Source of the DNA: Russula earlei
Lineage: Eukaryota; Basidiomycota; Agaricomycetes; Russulales; Russulaceae
Direction: 5' to 3'
Length of the DNA: 64,000 nt
Assembly (NCBI GenBank): GCA_025769875.1
Contig: JAGFNK010000151.1
Span: forward strand, 45,414 to 109,413
The translations under genes and the position numbers were made by a program. A model generated the notes under the pieces. It worked only from the letters and a program-made list of their open reading frames with translations, was not told the origin of the DNA and ran no database searches. Position 1 is the stretch's first letter; each line of letters begins with the position of its first letter. Below are positions 29,719 through 44,400 of the stretch, piece after piece.

Positions 29719-29821
29719 GGGTCGTGGCGACGTGGAGGGACGAACGAAGAGGGAGACGAGTAGGCGACCATTTTCCGTCCTTTTGCTGCGGTGAGGTGGC
29801 AGTGCGCCTTGTCGTCTGACG
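29719..29821. promoter_or_regulatory. Shared promoter between Orm and the Virilizer-like gene
   Basis: Only 103 bp separate the two start codons, so both 5' leaders and core promoters must overlap or lie inside the neighbouring gene. No clear TATA box is visible. Assignment as a bidirectional promoter is inferred from the head-to-head layout. Confidence 0.6.
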
Positions 29822-32800
29822 ATGATCTTGCTCCATTGGTCTACACTCCAACCCGCAGGACCCTCAAATCTCGCTGCCTTGAGGTTTTCGTCTCCAGTCC
29901 GTGTACGATCGTTGCGTATCTTCCCCAAGAACGCAATCCCATTTGCAGACCAGCTTGACATTGTCTCGTGAGTCACCCCTCATGACTACTCGCCCGTCAC
30001 TTCCCGCTTCAACGAACGGCGATGACTTGTCGAGGCCGTTGTGATAGGTCCTTGACGTGTGCGCGCACCTCCTTGGTTCTACGTTGTCCATCATCAAGTC
30101 AAGTTCACTGACAATGTTATCACCACACAAGGGAAACAGAACCGGAAGCGTTCGTCCTCGAAGTCTTTTTCAATGCGCACCCCATCTCCGGCGACTCTAA
30201 GCAAAAGCCAAAGACTACGAATGCTCTCGTGCCCACGTCCATAGCATATGCCGGGGGATATGCCGAGTTTCTTGTGGACATGGGAAACGAGGTCTGTGTA
30301 CCCCACACCACTGCTTCTTTCTCACTGAACCATCAAGCCTAGTTCGCATCTCGTCTAATGATAGTCAAAGGGGATTTCGCCAAGCTCTCCATGGCCATCT
30401 ATGGTGACGTTGCGGCTGAGCTTCCTTCCCCACCCACATCCTATGTTCCGGGCGTACTTCCACCATTCACACCAGCCCCCCTACCTCCTGTCCTTGACCC
30501 AGCAAACTCGGGAGATCCCACAACTCTAACTCGCAACCTCCTTTCCCTTATCCCCAATGCGCCCCCTCTGCCTCTTGTCATTCGTCTCATGTTCTGCCTC
30601 AAGCCAACCAACGACGATTGGGATCTTCCCGAGTTTCCATATCTCCATCCAGATCTCAGTGATGATCCGGTCGATTTTGACCTAGAGTATGCCTATCAAC
30701 TGGCTAGTCAGCCAGTGGCAGATGATGTTCCGCTTGATGTATTGCAGCGTTTTGCGGACAGAGTGGCAGCCGCAATTGAGCCCAAGGTATGTCCTTGTTA
30801 TGTTTGTACATGCCCATGTTGACCCACTGTCCACAGAATGTGAACCATCCTTACTTAGTAGCAGGCATACTTTCTCGCGCCGCCTGCCAACATAGAGAGC
30901 TGCCAAGGCTTCTCATCGTACGGACTTTATCTCCCTTCACGGCTCTGCATTGATTTCATTCTACTAAAGGACCGAATAGATCTCCACACAATTTTCGAGT
31001 CTTCTATCACGGACGAAGATACCCTCGACCATCTCCTCGTCGCGGCTGCGAACCCAGACATCGCAAAGGAGTTCACTGCAGCAAATCTACCCAAAGAATT
31101 AGAAGCCGTGGCAAGCCGACAAGGGGTGGACTCCTACGTGAAGAGAGCAGCCCAACGCGTGATCGATCGCCTGCGTGGCTGGGAGACGCTCTCCGCTGCA
31201 ATTCAGAATCCCGATCTTCTATCTATTCCAGTGAGGGAGATCCTACAAGATCTTGGCAGCGACGAGTCGTCCTTCGGCGTCACTCTACATGCGCTCGTTA
31301 CGCATACAGACCTGGCAGCGACGATAGCCGAAGCAGAGGGCCTCATGGAACTCCGCGCATGGGTCGGTGTGGCCTGCGTGCTTGCGGCGTATGCATGGGC
31401 AGATAGCGTGCCAAACGAGCTGTGCCGCTCGCGTGCTTTTGGCATTTTGCGCGTTTGGCAGAGCTCTCCGTCCTACCGCGAGGTTCTTGTCGTTCACTCT
31501 AATCTGCTTCTACCGCTAATATGACCATAGACCCTCAATCACCTCCTACTTCTCCGGCAGATGATATTCCGCCTCGAATGCATGATGGATGATGACACGC
31601 CAACGCGCTCGGGAATTCAAGCCGAACACATCCTTTACGACCTCACGCGCGACCCGCGTGCCTTTCTTTCTCCACACCTTACTAAGTGTCTCCTGCAACT
31701 TCAGCCTGGATTTTCCGTCATCAATGATACGGAGCGGGCCGCTCTGCGTGGTCTTGCGATTCTCGCAGATGATGGACTCCCTGCTGCTCTTGAGGAGCTT
31801 CTGCGCACCCCCACGCAGCCGGTCTCCGCCGATGCTCTGCGTACGCTACGGGTCGCAACGGTGCTCCTCTCGCACGAGCTCGAGACAGGAGATTCTGGCA
31901 CAGGCGAGTGGGCTGCTGTCAACGCATTGTGGGAGCAGCACAAGCATGGACTACCACTCCATCTGCTCGCCATCCTCGACACCCTCACGGCCGATGCCCA
32001 AGCACATTTCTCGCTCATCCCTCCCCCGCACCACTCATCGTCTTCGTCCCATGCTGAGTTAGCGAGCCTTCTGGCTGGTGCAGATGAACTCTTGCAAGTA
32101 CTCGCTCGCCTCCTCCCAACACACTCACTACCGACTCGTGCCGTAAATGGGCTTGTCAATGCCACAGCAGACCTGTTCGCTTCCGCCGATGCTGCTGGCA
32201 CCCTCAATTCTGTCAGCATGCGCGTGGCACAGGGTCTACGCGGGACGTGCATCGACATAGTGCGTTCGCTCGATCTTGAACTCGTCTTGCGTGCGCTCCT
32301 GCGCCGGGGCGCGGACATTGCCGGCGCTAGTGCGGCAATGCAAGACCCAGTGCGCCGTGCGCGCCATGCACTCGACGTCGTTGACCTCGTACTTTCTCTA
32401 ATGCCCAACACGCCGAGCAGTGAAACCCTGCGCCGCGCGTTGCCTCGTATTCTACCCGAACTTGCTACGTTCTTCCGCGCTCTGGACGTGGACGGGCGAG
32501 CCCACCTCGTGCGGCGGCTTGCAGTGCTCGACGGGGGCGTGCTTGGCATTGCGGAGTGGCTTGTCCTGGACGAATTGCGAGCTCTCTGTGCGGCATTGCG
32601 TGTCCTTGCGGCTGAGGAGACTGCACCCGACCTTTGGACTGTCAAGGCTCATCAAGTTGTCACTGCCCTTCGATTGCTGCACGGTCTGATGCAAGGGACG
32701 GCACCGGAGGCACTTAGGATCGTTACGTTTGTGCTAACAGAGCCTGAACCCGCAGGATTGCTTGTAATGGTAATGAACCTGTTGTCAGCAGATAGAGCCG

Positions 32801-33802
32801 CGTCGCAGGCGCACTTCGACCTCGCACAGGTGCTCGTGCAGTCATGCAGTAACATTGGAGCAGCGGGGCCGGACCGCAGTCTCTGCTTTGCACTTGCCCT
32901 CGTTTTCCTTCGCGCAGTCCAGCATGTGCCTCTGACCTTGACCCCCATATCCTACGCTCTTGTAGCTCTCAGACAAGTGCCCCTCAGGATCATCGAACCC
33001 GACCGGTTATCCACAGAATTGGGTGATGCACTCCTCGTGCTCGCCTCCTTGTCCTCGAACCCGAACTCGAACCCGAATACGGCCACTTCCTCGTCTTCTC
33101 TTGATGGCATAGGCATCGAGGCACCCGCCATTCTCTCTCTCCTCGAATGGCTTGTCGAGCAGTCGCACGCGGGCCTTCCGCAGCTCGCGACGCTCCGTGG
33201 CATCTCGACCGACACCTTCGCACAGCTCTGTGATGCGCTAGCTCGCGCGCTGCCTACTGCGCGTCGAGCGACTCTGGAGCACGTGCGAATGCACCTGCAT
33301 ACCGCGCCCGAGGAGGACGTGTCGCTGCGCAGCCTCAACACGTTTCCGCTCCCTACAGCCGACGTACGCGTTGCCATAGAGCAGTTACTCCACCCGCCAC
33401 CGACGCTACATCAAGCGCCTGATGCACCCATCGTAGCGGGACAGCATACGCATCGCGCGACGACACCCCCGCATGCGCGAGGCGTGCTCAGCATGGTCAC
33501 GGTCTCGCCGCCGACGGCACTGTTGCGCAGTCCGGCTGTGACTGGCCTCACTAAAACATATACCGCGAACGATTTTCGAGCGTTGAGGCAGCTGCCGAGC
33601 GCGAGGCAGAACACGAGCCGGTTGCCCAGCACACATGTCGATGTGCGTTTGCGTCTGTGCTGTTTGGCCTTGCGATGATGACCACGCTTTATTATAGGAG
33701 TTTCAGTCAACGATGACTTCGCCTGTCATGGTGCCTATGCCGATCCAGGTACTGCCTTCAAATCCGTATGGAATGGGACTTGGTCCGCCGTTTGGTTCCT
33801 GA
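29822..33802 (+). CDS. Virilizer/VIRMA-like subunit of the m6A RNA methyltransferase complex
   Basis: Exons 29822-29967, 30132-30291, 30343-30786, 30837-30917, 30970-31482, 31531-33642 and 33698-33802 give 1186 residues. Virilizer is the large scaffold of the nuclear complex (with METTL3/METTL14 and WTAP in animals) that deposits N6-methyladenosine on mRNA. The N-terminal 125 residues follow the Virilizer N-domain pattern: 'LLHWSTLQPAGPSNLAALRF', 'SLRIFP', 'TEPEAFVLEVFFNAHP' and 'MIVKGDFAKLSMAIYG' (about 108-123). The rest is a long helical, HEAT/ARM-like scaffold, shorter than animal proteins (about 1800). The C-terminus 'SARQNTSRLPSTHVDEF' is restored only by the last 55-nt intron. The 164-nt first intron is the least certain. 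Family call rests on recalled motifs, with no search run. Confidence 0.8.
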
Positions 33803-34268
33803 GTGAGTGAGTCGGCGGTGTTTCCACATGGTTGTAGCTCTCATCTGCTTTCTCTTGTTTACCCACCCGTACAACCTCAATCAGAGACGCATTTGTGGTG
33901 CTTATAATTGGCCCTTCCTGTTCATGGTTCAGCCAGATCGAAAGTCCCACATTAAAATAAAATTTGGCTATGGAGGGGGGGATATTTCAAGTCTGTAAAG
34001 AACAGAAGGTAACTAGGGATGGAGTCACGAGTATGGCATAGCAATACGACAAAGCAATACGACAAAGCAATACGAGTAAGGAGAAATGGAACGGACAGCT
34101 TCATCCGGGGAAGACATTTCCGAGCGAGAACATGATTCGGTGAGGACGGGCAACGCAAGTTATTCCCTGCACTGAACAATGATGAGCAACACCAGCTGGA
34201 GGCAACCCACCCAACGAGCGGTCACTTACTAATGCCTCGCTCCATCCTATCGATCGCCACCAACAACC
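33803..34268. other. Intergenic between converging genes; short tandem repeat
   Basis: No gene is seen. A 13-bp unit (GCAATACGACAAA) repeats about 2.8 times at 34041-34076. Confidence 0.5.
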
Positions 34269-35150
34269 TCACGCCGCACCAGGCCCGCTATTTCCGACAC
34301 GGTAATCCTTAGCCATGATTGGGGGCGACCTGTCGCGCTTGGTATGGCGCGGGCGACGACCCTGCGAGCCCGCGCCTCTGCGGCGAGAGGATTGCGGACC
34401 AGTCCCGCCGCCGCCGTCGCTGTCGTCGGAATCCGACTCAGTCCTGAGGCCATGGTTGAGCCGGGCGTTGATGTCCCTCTGGCTCTGGCCAGGCGTACAG
34501 TACTTGCAGAGGCACCTCCCCTCACAGCCCTTCATGAGCCAGATTGCGTGCTCGACAAACTCCATCGGCGAGCGAAACACTGTTATCGTATTCTGTGACC
34601 GGCTCCTGGTACGAGGCCCGAGATGAGGTGCGCCGTATAGGTATGCATCCGTACGCGGGTTGGCTGGGTCCGTTTGCACGCCCGTTTTGTGCAACCAAAG
34701 AGTGTAGCCGTCTGGGAACTTCAGAAGTTTCCACGGAGGTGACGCTGTTGTCGATGAATCAGTACACCAAGCCAGGTATTATGAGAAATGAACGATGAAC
34801 GCACTTTGTGGGTTCTTACGTAGTACCCAGTCGCCAAGGTATGGCCCTATTTTGTCCATCCACAAGCGGTGAAGCGGTGAGCCAATTTCTATTAGACTAT
34901 ACTGCGAAAAGTTGCCCTCATCGTCGACCGTCCGAATGCGTTCCTCTGCGCTCGGCGTGTTTTGAAAATTTGCATCCGTATGCTTGATCCTGATAACATT
35001 GTCCAAAACACGGAAGAATTCACCTTTACCATTCCACCCTTTTTGACCCCTTTTCAAATCATATTGTAGCTCAGGGTTCCCCTGTGGCTCCACATCTGAT
35101 TGGCCCATCTGGGCTATTGGATTACTAGGGGTGGACTGGTTGCTCTCCAT
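34269..35150 (-). CDS. Protein with a Clr2 N-terminal-like domain
   Basis: Two exons (35150-34820 and 34744-34269) give 268 residues. The middle part has 'RTVDDEGNFSQYS', 'YLGDWVLPSPPWKLLKFPDGYTLWLHK', 'DAYLYGAP' and 'FRSPMEFVEHAIWL', followed by a 'CLCKYC' cluster. This is the arrangement I associate with the N-terminal domain of 'cryptic loci regulator 2' (Clr2), a subunit of the fission-yeast SHREC heterochromatin silencing complex. Agaricomycetes carry several such proteins. The tail is Arg/Ser-rich. The first 60 or so residues lie in AT-richer DNA and the frame stays open upstream, so the start is uncertain. The domain is known from family knowledge; a silencing role here is inference. 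Confidence 0.55.
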
Positions 35151-35643
35151 AATGTTAAGCCTTGATGAAAGAGGTGCAGTCTTTCTAGGTGGATATGGTT
35201 TATCAGCCCAGTGAGCTGCTTGAGACTTTGTCCCTAGGAAGATGATTGGTATTGGATCTTTTTGATCTATAATACAATCTTACTGAGGGGTGGAATCTTG
35301 GAAGCTGAATAAAGGGTATTGTGGTATAGTGTTATGCAAAGAGATCAGTGCTTAGCAATGATGCTTAGCAATGAGCAGGGCTGAGAGGTTGAGGGTTGAG
35401 AGTTGATGATTGGGTGGGGTGAGTTGATTACCACAAGGGACAGGACCCCTTTCAAAAGACCACTGATAAAGTCTTATGATGGTGGTAGTACTTCAAGAGC
35501 AGAGGGCAGATGAGCTGGGGTTTTATACCCCGGAGGATTTGTTTCCCACGCACACACGAGTCATTTGATCATTCAACCAATGACTCATCGTCACCCCAAA
35601 TTTGAAAATTGGAAATAAATATGTATGTATAAGTGCTGACTCA
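35151..35643. other. AT-rich intergenic stretch, possibly repeat-derived
   Basis: This is lower in GC than its neighbours, with short local repeats such as TGCTTAGCAATGA (twice near 35350-35370) and GTTGAG words. It may hold the promoter or a further upstream exon of the Clr2-like gene, or a small mobile element. No gene is called. Confidence 0.35.
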
Positions 35644-37040
35644 TCATGATCCACCGCTGGGGACGCGCTCTGCCTGTCGTGCTGTCCGCTCCTCTTCCTC
35701 GTCGACCCAGTCATTATCGCCGTTCCACGCATGCCAATCCTCCGTGCCCGCACTCGCCTCAGATGTGGGGTCGGGAAAGTTCAGCATCGGGGATCGCGAG
35801 AGACGCAGTGCAGCAGGTGGGCGGTGGCGACGCGCAGAGAGCACGCCGTGAGGGTCTGGTGGGGGAGACTGGCTGTGCCGGTACATAGCGGACGCAGCCG
35901 TCGACGAGTCGTTGAGGCTGGGCGGGTACGTGTGTGAGGAGTCGGTCGAGCGGCGAAGATGCCGCACCTGCCCTTGTGCCTCAATGTCGCCCTTTGCGGG
36001 TGTCGGCGTCGCGACGCTATTCGCGCCATTGTCGTCGTCATCGTCAACCAAGTCGGCGGAGGAGCGGAAGAGTGGCTCGCGATCGGTGGGGTCGAATGGA
36101 TCGGAAGTCAGCGCGGTGCTCCCGAAGCCACCGGCCTTGACTATTGAGTCAATAAGCCAGAACTGGATAACATTCATAAGTATCGGGAAGAGGCCCATTG
36201 TGCTGTCGATCGCCACCGGGTTTAGTTCGCGGCGGAAGATGGGAGGAAAAACGACTGTTGGGAACACGCACAAGACGACCTGGGCGGTGTCGCTATTACC
36301 TAACCAACTCAGCATCCACGCGCCAATGTCCAGCAACCTGTGCCAGGAGGCGAGGAGAAGAACGACAAGGAGCTTCATCGAGGTGAGAGAGACAACGTAG
36401 ACAATAGCTTGACGCGCCCAATAATTGAGGGAGGGTGGAGAGCCGTATTGGCCCGACTGAAAGCCCTTAAGCTGGAGCCTGGTGGTGAAGAACCAGGTAA
36501 GGAGATGAAGTGTAAGGTAGATTGCACCAACACCTAGCGTTGAAGGATATATGAGACGGCGACGAAGGGAAAATGCAAACGCAGGGTGACGACGTACCGA
36601 GAGTAGTATCTATTAGAATATTGAGAAAGTAGAATACACATGCATTTCCAGAAGAGCGCGCCGATCCCACATCCGATATAAATACGTTAACGCCATGCAC
36701 GAACATCTGGCCGACCACCTGCTTGGACACATCGAACAACCTGCGATGGCATGAGCTCCGCACGCGTCGTAGAGAGAGATAGACAGACCAGATACGCCAA
36801 GGACGCTTCGGTTTTTCACGGTGTCGTTTGTAAACTAGAGAGGAGATGACGAGCACGCCCATCAATCCTTGGACGACCTGGGAGGGAGATGGTGTGAGAG
36901 AAGAGGGAGATGAGCGGGCAGATGGGCTGTACAAGTGCGGTCGGGCCAAGAAGTTGACATGACTTGCGATCGACGGGGTAGTCGTCAAAAACGCCACCGC
37001 CGGGAATATCTGGTGGTGGTGGTGGTGGTTCGCTGGACAT
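35644..37040 (-). CDS. STIMATE/TMEM110-family multi-pass membrane protein
   Basis: Exons 37040-36933, 36877-36789, 36740-36598, 36533-36272 and 36202-35644 give 386 residues. The first 230 or so match the STIMATE (TMEM110) family, known in yeast as a vacuolar membrane protein family and in animals as an ER protein at ER-plasma-membrane contacts that supports STIM/Orai Ca2+ entry. Visible motifs: 'CQLLGPTALVVQGLMGVL', 'KRPWRIWLFDVSKQVVGQ', 'HGVNVFISD', 'CVFYFLNILIDTTLGVG' and 'YGSPPSLNYWARQA', with several hydrophobic helices, ending 'PILMNVIQFWLIDSIVK'. The C-terminal 150 residues are polar, Ser/Pro/Asp-rich and not conserved. Role in this fungus is unknown; fungi lack clear STIM/Orai, so a contact-site role is inference. 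Confidence 0.85.
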
Positions 37041-37194
37041 TGAAGGGAGGCTCGCGAGCAGGGGATGATGATGGCGATGGCAATATTATTATATAATCAA
37101 TTCGGTGGTCTTGCTTGAGCTGCCGTGAGCTGATGGCGGCAGTGCACGACCCTCCCCCCAGGTTTTGACCTTGTACTGCAAGGTGTAAGCGACC
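37041..37194. promoter_or_regulatory. Shared promoter between the STIMATE-family gene and SEC18
   Basis: The two start codons diverge across 154 bp. The stretch includes an AT-rich run (TATTATTATATAATC, near 37084-37098) that could serve as a core element. Bidirectional use is inferred from the layout. Confidence 0.55.
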
Positions 37195-40061
<2,867 letters not shown>

Positions 40062-40424
40062 AGAGTCGCTGTACACATCCTTGCCTCTCCTCGCAGTACA
40101 TCCACATCCACATCCACATCCACACGTGTGTTGGAGTTTCGGCGCGGAATCGCTCTTTTTTGGGCCCGGTTTCCGGCTGGCTTGGCCGGCGACGCAGCTT
40201 GTCTCCTCTCTCAACCATCACCTGTAAAAGCGCGGCGTTCGCTCCTTGACGAGAGGCGGTTGAGGGTTGTGAGGTTTGTAGCCGAGGTCGGTCTCGTCTG
40301 TCCAGCTCCACTTTACTCCCTCATGGCGCTTATCATAATTGCTAATCTTGTCAGGTTCTCGAAGAGACGACGTCCGAAGCAAAAGCAGAAGTCTAGGAGG
40401 AAGAGTTGTATATAGTTTTTATAT
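40062..40424. other. Intergenic; no gene seen
   Basis: It lies between the SEC18 stop and the Gis2-like start. A short CCACAT tandem (about 40099-40124) is present. Confidence 0.5.
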
Positions 40425-41435
40425 ATGGCGTACAACAGGAAGGGGTGCTTCAAATGCGGCAATCGTACGTCAACGTCAACCCTCCTCCCCTCTTCCCTTG
40501 ACCTGCTCACACCGTCCCCTTTTCTTATTTCTCCGCTTGGTCTTCTCTTCTTATACCTTATATCGGTCTCAACGGGTGGATAACTGCTGTGCTGAATCGA
40601 CAGTCGGTCATATTGCCGAGAACTGTACGTCGCAAGAGCGGCTCTGCTACAACTGCCGCAAACCTGGCCACGAGTCGTCGGCATGCACCGAACCGCGCAC
40701 TGTCGCTGCCAAGCAGTGCTACTCGTGCGGTGGCATCGGCCACATACAGGCGGAATGCCCAACGCTGCGCCTACAAGGCTCCAACCAAAAGTGCTACGTA
40801 CGCACCCATTGATTATTAACCCCCCCCCCCCCCAATTTTGCCCTCCCCACCAAGGAGGGCAAAAAAAAAAAGACGCTCTTCCCGGGGTAAACGCAGAGTG
40901 GTGACGTCCGGATGTTGTTTTATTATAGAATTGCGGTCACTTTGGGCACATTGCGCGCGTGTGTCCGAACGAAGTACCCGAGTACGGTTTCGTGTCGCGC
41001 GCGCCGCCGCCCGGTCGCAGCCTAAACGTGGCGTCGCTCCCGGCTGTCAAGTGCTATCGCTGTGGCGGGCCGAACCATATGGCGCGGTACGTGCGCCGCA
41101 GCTGCCACACGGGTCGTGCGAGACGCTGGGGCTGATTCTGATTGCCGTTAGGGACTGCTTGGCACCGCCGTATACCGTCACGGAAGACATGAATGGCGCG
41201 AAGGTCCCCGTGAAGACGTGCTACAAGTGCAAGACTGATGGTCATGTGTGTTTTTTTTCCGCGTTTTCTTGCCCACTCTGTACTTACCGTATGGGCTTCG
41301 CTGTTGTAGATTGCCAGGGATTGCCCCGAAGGACGCGAGCCGATAGTTGAAGAGGACAGTACGTGGGGTGAAATCCAGGAGGATCCGTGGGGAAGCACCG
41401 TACTTCCGGCCGACGGGAACCAGGGGATGCATTGA
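40425..41435 (+). CDS. GIS2: CCHC zinc-knuckle nucleic-acid-binding protein (Gis2/Byr3/CNBP type)
   Basis: Exons 40425-40464, 40604-40797, 40929-41086, 41152-41245 and 41310-41435 give 203 residues. Six CX2CX4HX4C knuckles follow one another, starting 'CFKCGN-LGHIAENC', 'CYNCRKPGHESSAC', 'CYSCGGIGHIQAEC', 'CYNCGHFGHIARVC', 'CYRCGGPNHMARDC' and 'CYKCKTDGHIARDC'. Proteins of this family bind single-stranded nucleic acid and associate with mRNAs and ribosomes. Four of the six knuckles are cut by introns. The second intron (40798-40928) carries long C and A homopolymers. An acidic 'EEDSTWGEIQEDPWG' tail ends the protein. Yeast Gis2 has seven knuckles, so one is missing or lies outside this model. 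Confidence 0.93.
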
Positions 41436-44400
41436 ACGAGACGGCATGTGGAGAAACAAGTTGACCTATTATACAGAGCTCATTTATGTATCCGTAACAT
41501 TGGCCATTGAAAGTTGACGCGTACTCTTGCTTCCTCAATATCCAGATCAAGACTCATACCCAGTATAAGTCCTTTGACCGCCTTCCTCCCTGACCTTTAA
41601 TCGTTGGCAGACGCGGTCACGTGTTGGAGTGTCAATGCTGTGCGGGCGGCCCGGGGCGGCGGAGATGAACCAGTCCAAGAGACATCGCCATCGCATCAAT
41701 CAAACAAAACTCAGCGGAAGATTTTTGCCTCCATCGGTATTGGTCGCGAGCAATGGCCGGAAGCCACGATGACCGCAAGTTCCGGCGCCCATCTCAATTT
41801 TTTTTTTTCCAATGCCAGGGCCTTGTCCACGTCTTTCTGGCGTGTCGGCAGTCCACGACAGACTGCCGCGGCAATTGTTCTCCTCTTACCCGATCAAAAT
41901 AAGCCTTTCTGACAGGGAAAACCAACGAGGAAACCATGCGGAACAAGCCCACGGTTCGTCTTCGTCGTGTTGAGCTGGAGCTGAGATTGGAGGGTCAGGC
42001 GTGCGCTGGCTGCGGTCCGGCAATTCCGCGGGCCTAAAGAGAGAGAGAGAGAGAAAGAGACCCCCATGGCCATGGCATGCTGATTAGTCAGGACTAGTCA
42101 GGGTGGGTGCATAAATTGGATCAGGGTTCAGCGATGTCCGTCAGCTGATGTTGTTTTCACCCACGATAGGTGACGTGGAGAAGCAGCCTGCCTCGGTGAC
42201 GAAGTGGAAATGCGTGGTCAACAAGGACCCCCTGGCACAAGCAAGCCACCCCTCTTTTCGTTTCCCGATTATCAGGAAGGCCTGGGGACCTGTCGCAGGT
42301 GCGGGTGCCTCGCACGCCCGACTTTGCCGACACGGGGACGGATCTCCATGTATTGCAATCAACGCCTTTTTTGGGACGCCACAGAGATCGCTCGTCCATG
42401 GAGTATTTGCTTTGCGCCGACGGGTCCTCAGGCCTGATGCGTTTCTGATAGGGAGCCCGAGGGGGGGATATGGCAGTGAATTTTCCTCGACTGGACCTTT
42501 GGATTGAAACGGTCGTGAAACGGTCGGAACAACTTTGGCCCGTCCGACCGTCGCTGAAAATTTGTCCGGCTCGCCTGTCGCCCGTCAAACAATTGTGTTG
42601 GTGGAATTTCGGTTTCAAGACGGTTCGGGGCTGATCAGATGCGTGACAGACAGCCGTAGCCCACGTTATGAGCTATGCTGATATTGGAATAGCCGGTCGC
42701 TCCAATCCCCGCGTTGCCACTAGAGCGGGCGCGCAGAGCTGGCGGTGGGTCTCTGATTGCTCTTTTGTGCAAACGGGTTTCTGATCTTCGTGGGAAGTCC
42801 TTGTCAAGGCAGAGGTCCTGAACCGAGTCCGACTCGACTCGACTCGACGATGCCATCGGCTTTCTGCCATACATGGTCACGGTAACTGGCACCGCACCTA
42901 TCACCCCTCTTTTCCTTCCCGATCCAGGCGTCCTGCTTACGATAAGGGATCGTTTCCGGCGGGTTTCTGGAAAAAGATTCACTCCGTTACCCTGGACCCT
43001 GGAAAGTCGCTCTCTAAAACTTTCGTGCCTACCTCGCACTGGTGTACAGCACGAAGGATCCCCGCCACTGATTTCCATCACGGGTGCAGTTTTCTACACG
43101 TTTACGCCCCTCTGGCAAGGGTTAAGCGTGGTTCATAAACGCTGATCACCACACGCGCGTCCCGCAGCCCCAACGAGCTGCCAGTGGCAAGGGGAATCCT
43201 ATAGTACGGCTGGCGGGAAGCGGGGGACAATCCGGAATGCCTCGCGCATCATGATGCATCATGGCTTGTCCCTGTTTCGTATCGTATCCGACTCACACGA
43301 ACGGCACGTAATCGTTTTGTTTTGACTCCCCAATTTACTTTCCGCATCTGCGAAGAAGCAGAAGGCACCATGGTGCTGTCTGTGGCTGCCGCCGCCCCGC
43401 GTGCGTGCTCCACTTACCACAGCAAGCTCTCTCCTCGTCGGAGTCGCAGACGTGAGAAAGAATGAAACGGAAAGACGGCGAAGGCCGCATCTGTGGCTTT
43501 TTCCAATGCCGCGATGTCTTTAGATAACACCATCTTCGTCGAGGCCACTCATACAGTCGGTTCTTCAAAAGATCCTTCCTCGTGTCGTCTAGAATCCGCC
43601 GCCTCCCGGTTTCGATCCGTCCAGGCGATTTCCCTCTTACCCAATTGGCACCGGAGTGGGGGGTTTCCACGCGCTCGGCTGGTCTGACGGCGGATTCCGA
43701 TGGTTGCTTCCAGCCCTGGGCGGACTGATACCGGCGCTTATTGATCCTCAGTCGCCCAAGTAGATCGTAAAATCTGTTCCCCGTATCTACACGTTTCGAA
43801 AATGCATAAAAGGCTCGGCCAGTGACGGGTCTACCCGATTTCCAGCGACTTTCTTTCCGCCCTTTTCACCCACCCTGTGCGTCCTCTCTTCCTCGACTCG
43901 TCTCTTCGCGTCTCTCGCTGATGCGGCCGACGGTCTTTTGGCACGACGCCTCTAGCTGTTCCCAACTCCTCCTTCAGGTGGCGAGATCATCTTCGCTTGA
44001 TCGCATTCCATCCGCTTCTTGTAAGGTCGTTCGGCGGTCTCGCGCGAGGTCGGTCTGCTTCTCTTGTTTAACTCGGGCGGCTGTCGCACGTCGTGCTGAG
44101 CACCTTGCCCAACCCCGCAGGAAACATCCCTTTCCCGAGCTCATCAAACGGCCTTGTCAAGCAGTGGCATGCGAGCAACCGCAGATGAGCTCTTGGCTTG
44201 GGAGGCCTTGGCTTACGGTCTTTCTAGTGGTACGGGTCGGCCGAGCATCCAACTCCTGTCATGAGCCGCGCGCTGACGATGGATCCTAGGGATGTGTGCG
44301 ATGGTTGGTCCTACGCCCGTACGCGTCTTAGCTCGACATGCTTGCATTACATGGAAAATTATGCCCTCCTTTTTTGCCTTCCTTGTTCGCCAATGTGTGT

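Noticed and set aside
29864..30130. Extending Orm upstream of 29718 to 29976, or a separate minus-strand gene
   Set aside because: That stretch is the first exon of the Virilizer-like gene on the other strand, and the extension has no Orm similarity.
31701..32645. A 314-residue minus-strand frame inside the Virilizer-like gene
   Set aside because: It is Ser/Arg-rich shadow coding with no domain, opposite a 2.1-kb exon that fits the gene model.
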